Shown piece by piece: positions 1 to 5,164 of a DNA stretch of 5,164 bases. Within the stretch, counting starts at the first letter, position 1. Each line of letters begins with the position of its first letter. The DNA comes from Methanoregulaceae archaeon (lineage in GTDB: Archaea > Halobacteriota > Methanomicrobia > Methanomicrobiales > Methanospirillaceae): NCBI GenBank assembly GCA_028679325.1, contig JAJRBS010000047.1, positions 1-5,164 on the forward strand, written 5' to 3'. The position numbers were made by a program, and so were the translations under genes. Below the pieces are notes generated by a model, which saw only the letters and a program-made list of their open reading frames with translations, did no database searches and was not told the DNA's origin.

Positions 1-216
1 TCGGCTCCCGTGGCCCTTCTCCTTCCCGCTACCTGCGGTGCGGCCTGCGGGGCATGCCCGGTCTCCGGCGGTTGCCTGGTGATACCGGGTGCTGTTGCCT
101 TGTTCGCGGCGGCCGGTCACCAGTCCGACCTCACTGGTCGGATCCGAAGAGCGATGAAGGCGGAGCCTCCTCCCGGCGATAGTACTGGTTCCGGCGATAT
201 CCGGGAAGCAGGATAA
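1..216 (+). CDS. C-terminal part of a cysteine-rich membrane protein (5' end outside window)
   Basis: The frame is open from the first base to a TAA at 214-216, giving 71 residues. Codon third positions are mostly G or C and first positions are G-rich, as in the other genes here, so it is probably the tail of a gene that starts upstream. A GTG at position 10 could also be read as a start. The visible protein has a cysteine cluster of pattern C-G-x2-C-G-x-C-P-x3-G-G-C at about residues 12-25. A short hydrophobic segment follows (about 25-41), then a basic segment (RIRRAMK) and a hydrophilic Pro/Gly-rich tail. This fits a last membrane helix with a cytoplasmic tail. The cysteines could bind a metal or Fe-S cluster or form disulfides. 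I do not recognise the family. It converges on the permease gene, 45 bases apart. Confidence 0.5.
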   Translation, partial: SAPVALLLPATCGAACGACPVSGGCLVIPGAVALFAAAGHQSDLTGRIRRAMKAEPPPGDSTGSGDIREAG

Positions 217-240
217 AACAATTTTCTCTGAAATTTTAAT
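217..240. terminator. T-rich convergent termination region
   Basis: Between the TAA at 214-216 and the minus-strand stop at 262-264 lies an AT-rich stretch with several T-runs on the plus strand (TTTT at 223-226 and 234-237) and matching runs on the other strand. A short AATTT/AAATT inverted repeat sits inside it. Archaeal RNA polymerase terminates at oligo-T tracts, so this is a plausible two-way terminator for the convergent genes. It is an inference; no strong GC hairpin lies directly before the T-runs. Confidence 0.4.
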
Positions 241-253
241 GTCGGCATGATCG

Positions 254-269
254 GGACCCTCTCAGGTCC
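254..269 (-). repeat. small hairpin across the permease stop codon
   Basis: GGACC at 254-258 pairs with GGTCC at 265-269 across a six-base loop, and the permease TGA lies within it. A GC-rich palindrome (GGGCCGGCCC, 270-279) follows toward the coding side. A 3'-end structure protecting the mRNA is possible, but short GC-rich hairpins are common in such DNA. Confidence 0.3.
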
Positions 270-1497
270 GGGCCGGCCCGGGCCCGCCGTTCCCGATGGC
301 CTGGTAAGCCTCCGACCGGATGACCCGGATGGTTGGGTAGACCGATGCGACACCACCGATAACCACTGAGAGAAGCAGGGCGCTTCCTGCAGCCAGCAGG
401 AGCGGGCCGAAGGAGGGTATCACGAAGGGGACCCGGAGGGTAAGAGCGATGAAATCATGGAAGGCAACGAGGAGAAACCCGGCGACCACAATGCCGATGA
501 GGCTCCCGAGGACCGAGAGTGAGAAGGTCTCTGCGAGCAGGAGCCGCAGGATGAATGTCCGTGTCACCCCGAGGGCTCCAAGGACGGAGATCTCCTTCCG
601 GAGCTCGTGGGCCACGATGATAGAGGTGACCCCGGCGAGAAGGATAGCGATGACTGTCACCGCAATTGCCGAGTCGTACAGGAGCCGGGTGACATTCGCA
701 AGATGACCGGTCACCGTTCCGAGAAGGCCGGTCGGAGTGATGATCCTGACTCCCGGGATCTCTTCTTCGATCGCATGACCGACTGCAAACGGGGATGAGC
801 CCGGTTCCACCTTCACCAGGACCGCCGAGACCATCCCCCTGGGCAGGGTCAGGGTCTGAACTGCCTTCTCACCCGATTCGTCAGCCATGACGTAGGCATC
901 CTGGATCCGGATGAAGGCCGCCGAATCGACCCCCCTCATGCCGGTCGGTGCGAGGACACCGACGACATGGAACGGGTGGCCGTAGAACATCAGGTCGGAC
1001 CCGACCCCGGCTTCAACGCCGCTGCCGATGATGATATCATCCTTCCCGAGTACGATTCCGGGATTGTCCCGGAGCCAGCTGGTAATGGCAAAATCGGTCT
1101 CCGGGTCGAAGGCGACGAGCTGGAGCGGAACAGAGCAGCAGGAGGCAGACAGCGTACCGATATAGATCTGGGGTGTGGCCGTCATGACCCCCGGGACACC
1201 AATGATCTTCCCAAAATCCGTGTCAGCGAAAAGGAACGTGGTCGGTTCGCCGGTGAGAAGGATATTCTCTCCGGCTGCATTGTATTCCCTCGGCACGACC
1301 ATGAGATCCGCACCGATCCACCGGGTCCCCTTATCGAGGCTCTGCTCTGATCCGATCAGGAGGTACTGGGCAGAGAAGAGCGATGCGGCGATGACAGCAA
1401 AGACGAGGAGCGTAGGGATATTCCGGTAGGGGCGATTCTTCAGGTTCCTGCTGACGAGTCGGAAGAAGTTAAACTTCGGTGCCCTGCTCATTGCCAC
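262..1497 (-). CDS. ABC transporter permease, MacB/FtsX type
   Basis: This is a membrane subunit of a type VII (MacB/LolC/FtsX-like) ABC system of 411 residues. These systems use ATP to move or extract substrates at the outer face of the membrane or to transmit force across it. Layout: a basic N-terminus; TM1 at about 27-48; a large extracytoplasmic MacB-type domain at about 50-270 (GADLMVVP, then ATPQIYIGTL); TM2 at about 275-297; a cytoplasmic coupling segment at about 297-313 (HELRKEISVLGALGVTRT, the usual FtsX signature); TM3 at about 317-345; TM4 at about 363-388; and a short Gly/Pro-rich tail. A Cys-Cys pair at 120-121, followed by FDPETDF, marks a subfamily I associate with permeases in bacterial iron-uptake or redox loci; that link is from memory. 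The start is GTG at 1497, with GGAG seven bases before it; ATG at 1491 is an alternative. No ATPase or second permease gene is adjacent, so the ATPase must be encoded elsewhere. The gene is divergent from the PAS regulator. Confidence 0.88.
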   Translation of the reverse strand: MAMSRAPKFNFFRLVSRNLKNRPYRNIPTLLVFAVIAASLFSAQYLLIGSEQSLDKGTRWIGADLMVVPREYNAAGENILLTGEPTTFLFADTDFGKIIGVPGVMTATPQIYIGTLSASCCSVPLQLVAFDPETDFAITSWLRDNPGIVLGKDDIIIGSGVEAGVGSDLMFYGHPFHVVGVLAPTGMRGVDSAAFIRIQDAYVMADESGEKAVQTLTLPRGMVSAVLVKVEPGSSPFAVGHAIEEEIPGVRIITPTGLLGTVTGHLANVTRLLYDSAIAVTVIAILLAGVTSIIVAHELRKEISVLGALGVTRTFILRLLLAETFSLSVLGSLIGIVVAGFLLVAFHDFIALTLRVPFVIPSFGPLLLAAGSALLLSVVIGGVASVYPTIRVIRSEAYQAIGNGGPGPART

Positions 1498-1590
1498 CCC
1501 TTATCTCCCTCGTCGTATCCCTGACGGTACAACCGTAACATGCTCTTTGAAACTTCCTGCACTACTATCATGCATCCCACATGAATCTAT

Positions 1591-1612
1591 CGGTCTTCCG
1601 GAGCCGGGACCG
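1591..1612. promoter_or_regulatory. bulged palindrome in the divergent intergenic region
   Basis: CGGTC (1591-1595) and CCGG (1598-1601) are mirrored by CCGG (1604-1607) and GACCG (1608-1612), with two central bases (AG) and a two-base insertion (TT) in the left arm. Nine base pairs can therefore form across 22 bases. It lies about 95 bases upstream of the permease start and about 50 bases upstream of the TATA-like box of the regulator gene. A protein-binding site or RNA hairpin is possible; no function is proven. Confidence 0.4.
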
Positions 1613-1634
1613 GCAAAAAGCCAACCCCCACAGC

Positions 1635-1655
1635 ATGGTATCGAGTCAATACCAT
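1635..1655. promoter_or_regulatory. perfect 7-bp inverted repeat, candidate operator
   Basis: ATGGTAT (1635-1641) and ATACCAT (1649-1655) form a perfect inverted repeat with a seven-base spacer, so the half-site centres are 14 bases apart. It ends eight bases before the TATA-like element of the downstream regulator gene, covering or touching the position where TFB would bind. That geometry fits an operator for a dimeric regulator. A related, shorter repeat lies on the other side of the TATA-like element (1693-1703). The obvious candidate ligand is the adjacent HTH-PAS protein, but that is inference. Confidence 0.5.
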
Positions 1656-1663
1656 CCCCTATG

Positions 1664-1675
1664 TATTTATGTATT
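1664..1675 (+). promoter_or_regulatory. TATA-like element of the regulator gene (possibly bidirectional)
   Basis: The AT-rich TATTTATGTATT stands out from GC-rich surroundings and resembles an archaeal TATA box. A start of transcription about 25 bases downstream would fall near 1692-1698, giving a short leader before the ATG at 1716 or 1752. Read on the minus strand, the same island (ATACATAAATACATA) could serve the permease gene with a leader of roughly 140 bases. A second TATA-like stretch, CATATATT at 1706-1713, could drive a transcript starting near 1735, just before the ATG at 1752. Confidence 0.5.
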
Positions 1676-1692
1676 ATGCTGGGCATCAGGGG

Positions 1693-1703
1693 GGTACGAT
1701 ACC
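1693..1703. promoter_or_regulatory. short inverted repeat near the predicted transcription start
   Basis: GGTA (1693-1696) and TACC (1700-1703) flank CGA. The sequence is a shortened relative of the repeat at 1635-1655, which contains GGTAT-CGA and ATACC. It overlaps the transcription start predicted from the TATA-like box at 1664. Four-base arms alone are weak evidence; the shared core with the upstream repeat is what makes it worth listing. Confidence 0.3.
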
Positions 1704-1715
1704 TTCATATATTCG

Positions 1716-3461
1716 ATGACAATAGTAGACACGAAGACTAAACACCGATCCATGAAGAGCCATGATGCCGGCCTCGACCGGATAAAGGAGATCCTGCGGG
1801 AGCATCCCAAGGGGATGAAGGTCACCCAGATAGCGGCTGCAATGGACATGAACAGGAACTCGGTGGCAAAGTATCTCGACATCCTGCTGATGACCCATCA
1901 GGTCGAGATGCTCCCGCACGGCATGTCGAAGATCTACCGGCTGTCCCGGCGGATCGGTATCCCCACCGTACTCGATGCCTCCCCTGATCTCATCGTCATG
2001 CTCGACACCAGCCATCGGGTCGTCCAGGTGAATGACAACTACCTGGCATTTGCCGGGGTGACCCGGGAGGCGGTGGCAGGAGTACCCTCATCCTCCCCCG
2101 GCCTTCACGGCGTGAACCTCCCGGCGGTCCTCGCCAGGATACCGGAGGTCCAGAGAGGGGAGACTGCCCGGACCGAGGTTCGGCTGACCAGGGAAGGGAG
2201 CGAATACTTCTTTTCGGTCCGTATAGCACCTTCCCTGTTGCCCGATGGAAAGTCCGGTGTGATCCTGGTCTTTGAGGATATCACGGACAAGAAGAAAAAC
2301 GAAGCCCTGTTGAAAGCGAGCGAAGCAGACTTCAGGACCCTCTTTGGCGCTTCATCGGTGGGGATGGCCGTCTGTGACGCCGGAGGCCGGCTCCTCGAGG
2401 CCAATGCAGCATTCCTGGATACCTTCAGGGTCACCTCTCAAAAGGATATCGGCTTCCTGACCATCTTCTCCCTTCCCGGGATACCGGCCGGGTCCCTCGA
2501 TGTGCTGAAGAATGGCAGGAAGGTGACGTTCGAATCAATCCTCGACTTCGACCAGCTCAGGGCCCAGCACCGGTATTTTCCAAGGAGTGCCGGAAGAACG
2601 ACTCTCGAGGTCACCCTGGCCCCGATCTCGCTGGCGAAGGAGGGGTGGCAGGAAGGCTATCTTGCCACGGTGCGGGAGTCCGATTCGCGGATCCAAAATA
2701 TCATGGAGAATGTGCCGGACTTCGTGGCCCGGTTTAGCCCCGACCTGAAGTACCTCTCGGCAAACCACGGGATCGAAGTGGTGGCCGGGATCAGCCCGGA
2801 GGCATGCATCGGCAGGACCAATCGTGACGTGGGTCTGCCGCCCGCCCAGGCCGACATCTGGGACCGGCACATCCGGGAGGTGTTCCGGACAGGAAAGGCC
2901 GTCTCATTCACGTTTTCAGGTGGCAGGGCGGGCCGATCCTACCAGGTAAACCTCGCCCCCGAAACAGTGAAATCGGGCGAGGTCGTTTCGGTTATCGCCG
3001 TGACCCGAGATACTGGTCCTGAAGAGAGACGAGAACCTGTGCCGGACGAGAGCCAGAAACTCCTTGAAGAGATCCTGGCCTGCATCGACGAGGCCGTGGT
3101 TCTCCTCGATTCCCGCACCGGCACGATATCCTTCGCAAATCCTGTCGCCCGGCAGGTCTACGGTTACCGGAAGGGGGAGGCCTTCGAGAACGGTCCGGGG
3201 ATACCAGGGCATTCCCGGGAGATGGAAACGGCCTTTGCGGTTGCCGGTTATCACGAGGTCGAATCACAGGTCAGGGGGGTGGATGGCAGGAACCGCCGGG
3301 TCACACATCATCTTCGCCCGGTTTATAACGACACAGGAGATCTCCGGCATATCGTCATGATCATCCGGGACCCGGTAGTCAAGAACGGATCAACGCAGGG
3401 ATTCTCCCTCCCGCTCCGGAACCTTTCCCCATCGGACCGGAATGCGTACGGCGGTTTTTAG
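1716..3461 (+). CDS. HTH and four-PAS-domain one-component sensor/transcriptional regulator
   Basis: The protein is 581 residues from the ATG at 1716. An N-terminal winged HTH (about 21-77: GMKVTQIAAAMDMNRNSVAK, then YLDIL and the wing before YRLS) is followed by four PAS domains: PAS1 about 82-191 (ASPDLIVMLD), PAS2 about 202-320, PAS3 about 326-433 (IMENVPDFVARFSPDLKYLS), and PAS4 about 447-553 (CIDEAVVLLDSRTG). A lysine-rich linker (DITDKKKNEALLKASEADF) joins PAS1 and PAS2. There is no histidine kinase, receiver, GGDEF or EAL domain and no membrane helix. It therefore looks like a cytoplasmic one-component regulator in which PAS domains sense a ligand or redox state and the HTH binds DNA. 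This architecture is typical of Methanomicrobiales; the signal and the targets are unknown. The start is uncertain: no clear Shine-Dalgarno precedes 1716 or 1752, and the frame is open back to an ATG at 1581, but the extra residues resemble no domain and would cover the promoter-like elements. Confidence 0.85.
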   Translation: MTIVDTKTKHRSMKSHDAGLDRIKEILREHPKGMKVTQIAAAMDMNRNSVAKYLDILLMTHQVEMLPHGMSKIYRLSRRIGIPTVLDASPDLIVMLDTSHRVVQVNDNYLAFAGVTREAVAGVPSSSPGLHGVNLPAVLARIPEVQRGETARTEVRLTREGSEYFFSVRIAPSLLPDGKSGVILVFEDITDKKKNEALLKASEADFRTLFGASSVGMAVCDAGGRLLEANAAFLDTFRVTSQKDIGFLTIFSLPGIPAGSLDVLKNGRKVTFESILDFDQLRAQHRYFPRSAGRTTLEVTLAPISLAKEGWQEGYLATVRESDSRIQNIMENVPDFVARFSPDLKYLSANHGIEVVAGISPEACIGRTNRDVGLPPAQADIWDRHIREVFRTGKAVSFTFSGGRAGRSYQVNLAPETVKSGEVVSVIAVTRDTGPEERREPVPDESQKLLEEILACIDEAVVLLDSRTGTISFANPVARQVYGYRKGEAFENGPGIPGHSREMETAFAVAGYHEVESQVRGVDGRNRRVTHHLRPVYNDTGDLRHIVMIIRDPVVKNGSTQGFSLPLRNLSPSDRNAYGGF

Positions 3462-3473
3462 CAATATCTTTTC
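3454..3473 (+). terminator. T-rich stretch at the end of the regulator gene
   Basis: GGTTTTTAG overlaps the stop codon of the regulator and a second run, CTTTTC, follows about ten bases later. Oligo-T tracts can terminate archaeal transcription. The next gene has its own strong promoter after a long gap, so a transcript end here is reasonable. Direct evidence is limited to the T-runs. Confidence 0.3.
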
Positions 3474-3647
3474 ATCCGCCAGGAGGAAAAATTGCGAGTG
3501 TAAACCTTCTTCCCCCAAAGCAGTTTTGTCATTTGATGGGTCTGGATATTCGCAAGAATCGCAGGAATTGCTCCTGCACAGAAGGGTTGAGCATAACCTT
3601 TAAGTTCAAAACATTTTTTATATAATAAATTTTTATCTTCCTACATT
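3462..3647. other. intergenic region before the surface-protein gene
   Basis: This 186-base gap holds an orphan AGGAGG (3481-3486), a small hairpin (GCAGGA 3561-3566 with TCCTGC 3572-3577, loop of five), and a strongly AT-rich promoter at its 3' end. One frame stays open from an ATT at 3491 to a TAA at 3623-3625, with an in-frame ATG at 3536 giving only 29 codons. I do not call that a gene. The AGGAGG is followed by TTG CGA GTG TAA, a three-codon frame. Confidence 0.5.
3615..3626 (+). promoter_or_regulatory. strong archaeal TATA box, leaderless promoter
   Basis: TTTTTATATAAT lies in a 30-base stretch made almost wholly of A and T, with an A-rich BRE-like segment (CAAAACA, 3607-3613) just upstream. 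Placing the transcription start 25-27 bases beyond the box centre puts it at about 3645-3648, which is the ATG of the next gene. The bases before that ATG (TCTTCCTACATT) contain no G, so no Shine-Dalgarno is possible there. Together these point to a leaderless or nearly leaderless mRNA. Confidence 0.7.
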
Positions 3648-4979
3648 ATGACGGAGAATCTGAAACGCACAATAATCGCCTTTTTCGTACTGGCGATACT
3701 GATCCTTCCGTCTTCCGCACTGGTGGCGTGCGACAGCTCTGATGAATACTCTGATTGTGATAAGGGAACATCCGTAATCCTGGATGCAGAGTACGGCGCA
3801 CCGCCTGGAGAAGATGGCTCTTCCCCGGAATATGCCATGGAAGAGGATGAGGGAAGCAGCATATCGGGTCGGTTCGGTTATCCTCCCCTCGCTGCAGACG
3901 GCAATGTAACGGTTCTTGAGGATACCCCGGTAGAGATTACCCTGCAGGCAACAGATCCGGACAGCGATGAGATGACCTACAGTATAGATCTGTTTCCTCT
4001 GGCAGGAACCCTGGGGAGTATTTCTGGAAACAGGGTGATCTATACCCCCGACGCGAACTATACCGGGAAGGATTCATTCACTTTCAGGGCTCATGACGGG
4101 TTCTGGGATTCCAACACCGCGACTGTCAATCTCACCGTTCTTCCGAACTGCACGCCCCAACCTCCGCATGCTTTCTTTGGCCTGGTGACTATTGACGGTG
4201 AGCCTGCTCCGGTCAATACAACCATTATGGCGACAGGGCCGGGGGTCAGCCAGAACGTGTCAGGAAACCCCCAGGTCATGGTGACGAACGGTTCCTATGG
4301 TTCCGGAAATAACACCACCGGGATGCTGGTCGTGGAGGGCTGCATCGGGAACGACACTCCGCTTGCTTTCTCTGTGAACGGAATGCAGGCAGACGTCTGT
4401 GTTGCCAACACCAGCGGTCCATGGCAGTCGACCTATCCCTTTGCGGCCGGTGAAATGACCAACCTTACCCTGAGGGTTACGACTCCACCTCCTCCGCCCG
4501 ATGACGTCTATATCAATGCTATGAGTGTGACCATCTCGAATCCGATCTATGGATATCTCCAGACAATCCGGGTAGAAAAGAATCCCTGGGTGGAGATCCG
4601 GGTGACCCGCGGTGTCTTTGACATTACGATCGCGGCGACAGGATACCATGATTTCCGCGATTACTACCCTATCCTCGGCCGGAATGCCACGCTGGCCATC
4701 TACGAGAATGGCAAGCCTGTATCTCCGGAAGTGAGTGTTGCCTTCGGTTCACGGACAGCGAGCTATGAATTCCTGGCGAACGAGTCGAGAACCTTCGATA
4801 TCATCATGTATGTCCCTGAAAGCCCGGAGATCCGGGACGTGAAGCATATCACCATCTTTACCTCGTCAGGTCAGGAGAGTTCAGACCTGGCTGAAAACGG
4901 AGTTCCGGGCGGGCTTTTATCAGGGAGACAGGCCTTCGTGGAGGCATATGGGGTACTTACCGCACTTCCCGGAACGTGA
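3648..4979 (+). CDS. secreted Ig-like/cadherin-like surface protein, probably N-glycosylated
   Basis: The protein is 443 residues with a signal sequence: basic N-terminus (NLKR), hydrophobic core at about 9-20, then SSALVAC, a lipobox-like LVAC ending at Cys28. It may be a lipoprotein, or be cleaved by signal peptidase I just before. An acidic low-complexity linker (about 29-72) follows. An Ig-like domain of the Big_9/cadherin-like kind spans about 78-165 (VLEDTPVEITLQATDPDSD, IYTPDANYTGKDSFTFRAHD). A second beta-rich domain, about 174-277, begins FFGLVTIDGEPAPVNTT, a pattern seen in methanogen surface proteins. A five-proline linker (280-284) leads to a C-terminal beta-rich domain (about 286-405) that I do not recognise. 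There are about 14 N-x-S/T sequons (for example NVT, NYT, NLT, NGS, NTT, NDT, NAT, NES), fitting an N-glycosylated cell-surface protein. No C-terminal membrane helix or PGF-type sorting signal is seen, so any anchoring would rest on the lipobox. The role is probably structural or adhesive; no enzymatic motif is visible. Confidence 0.82.
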   Translation: MTENLKRTIIAFFVLAILILPSSALVACDSSDEYSDCDKGTSVILDAEYGAPPGEDGSSPEYAMEEDEGSSISGRFGYPPLAADGNVTVLEDTPVEITLQATDPDSDEMTYSIDLFPLAGTLGSISGNRVIYTPDANYTGKDSFTFRAHDGFWDSNTATVNLTVLPNCTPQPPHAFFGLVTIDGEPAPVNTTIMATGPGVSQNVSGNPQVMVTNGSYGSGNNTTGMLVVEGCIGNDTPLAFSVNGMQADVCVANTSGPWQSTYPFAAGEMTNLTLRVTTPPPPPDDVYINAMSVTISNPIYGYLQTIRVEKNPWVEIRVTRGVFDITIAATGYHDFRDYYPILGRNATLAIYENGKPVSPEVSVAFGSRTASYEFLANESRTFDIIMYVPESPEIRDVKHITIFTSSGQESSDLAENGVPGGLLSGRQAFVEAYGVLTALPGT

Positions 4980-5164
4980 GATCGTGTCTCTGACGTGATC
5001 AGTGCCAAGAGTCACCGGGAGGATCCCTGACCGACTTTCCCTGCCAGGTGATCACAGAATTCAAACTCTGCGTAAAACTCAGTCTGCCGGCCGGGGCAAT
5101 GCGTTCCCTATTAGGTGTCTGCCGGTATTTCGCTATTAGGGAATACCTCCGGTCCCGAAGGGAT
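4980..5164. other. 3' flank without a supportable gene
   Basis: No TATA box, tRNA or convincing coding frame is visible. On the plus strand, one frame is open from about 4995 to the window end and contains GTG and ATG (5099) codons, so a gene beginning near the edge cannot be excluded. On the minus strand, another frame is open from the edge for 53 codons, without the G/C bias at third positions that the real genes show. The notable content is the repeat cluster at 5104-5152. Confidence 0.4.
5104..5152. repeat. nested direct and inverted repeats near the window end
   Basis: CTATTAGG occurs twice in direct orientation (5108-5115 and 5133-5140), 25 bases apart. TTCCCTA (5104-5110) is mirrored by TAGGGAA (5137-5143), and CCGGTATT (5122-5129) by AATACC-T-CCGG (5142-5152) with one extra T. 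The two inverted pairs interlock, so alternative hairpins are possible. This could be an operator region or a hairpin downstream of the surface-protein gene; it is cut short by the window edge. Confidence 0.4.

Noticed and set aside
125..141. Inverted repeat CCGACC/GGTCGG with a five-base loop
   Set aside because: It falls inside the probable coding frame 1-216 and is not followed by a T-run, so a terminator or operator role has no support.
117..248. Minus-strand 44-codon frame starting at an ATG at 248, downstream of the permease
   Set aside because: No Shine-Dalgarno precedes it, the translation has no recognisable features, and it overlaps the better supported plus-strand frame 1-216.
704..713. 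Perfect 10-base palindrome TGACCGGTCA
   Set aside because: It lies inside the permease coding region, where it is explained by codons; a single such palindrome is expected by chance in GC-rich DNA.
449..1429. Plus-strand open frames of 63-127 codons inside the permease gene
   Set aside because: They lie antisense to a gene with clear domain signatures and have low-complexity, Arg-rich or Asp-rich translations typical of shadow frames in GC-rich DNA.
1501..1686. Minus-strand 61-codon frame just upstream of the permease
   Set aside because: It covers the divergent control region, shows no recognisable domain and no Shine-Dalgarno at its start; its TAA at 1501-1503 is probably incidental.
1686..3267. 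Several minus-strand open frames of 61-112 codons across the regulator gene
   Set aside because: All are antisense to a well-supported HTH-PAS protein, are rich in Arg, Pro and Ser, and show no domain, promoter or ribosome-binding site.
3561..3577. GCAGGA/TCCTGC hairpin as a terminator
   Set aside because: No T-run follows it and it lies about 100 bases after the regulator stop; it is listed only as part of the intergenic description.
5006..5164. Minus-strand frame of 53 codons entering from the right edge
   Set aside because: Third positions lack the G/C preference of the real genes, the translation is not recognisable, and it runs through the repeat cluster.
1..5164. CRISPR array, tRNA or rRNA gene, insertion sequence, toxin-antitoxin or defence genes
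   Set aside because: No regularly spaced repeats, no tRNA-like or rRNA segments, no transposase motifs or terminal repeats, and no small gene pairs were seen.

Overview
The window looks like chromosomal DNA of a methanogenic archaeon, most likely of the order Methanomicrobiales (Methanoregula- or Methanolinea-like). The reasons are GC-rich coding sequence with AT-rich promoter islands, archaeal TATA-box promoters instead of -35/-10 boxes, a regulator with an N-terminal helix-turn-helix followed by several PAS domains and no kinase, and a secreted protein dense in N-glycosylation sequons. The genus is an inference from style; no marker gene is present.

Layout. Positions 1-216 (+) carry an open frame that enters from the left edge and ends at a TAA; it is probably the C-terminus of a cysteine-rich membrane protein. 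A short T-rich gap separates it from a convergent minus-strand gene (262-1497) for a MacB/FtsX-type ABC transporter permease. A divergent intergenic region follows (1498-1715). It holds three inverted repeats and an AT-rich TATA-like island. The plus-strand gene reading out of it (about 1716-3461) encodes an HTH plus four-PAS sensor-regulator. A 186-base gap with a strong TATA box leads to a secreted, probably glycosylated surface protein (3648-4979). The last 185 bases have no supportable gene but contain nested repeats.

How the parts may work together. The regulator has a DNA-binding domain and sensor domains but no catalytic output, so it is best read as a one-component transcription factor. 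Inverted repeats flank its own TATA-like box and lie between it and the divergently transcribed permease, so autoregulation and control of the permease are plausible inferences. The permease subfamily, with its Cys-Cys pair and a following 'FDPETDF' motif, resembles permeases I associate with bacterial iron or redox loci, but no ATPase partner lies beside it here. The surface protein appears to have its own promoter and to be translated from a leaderless or nearly leaderless mRNA.

I see no CRISPR array, tRNA, rRNA, insertion sequence or clear defence system. I do not claim a new system; the divergent regulatory region is the part most worth examining.
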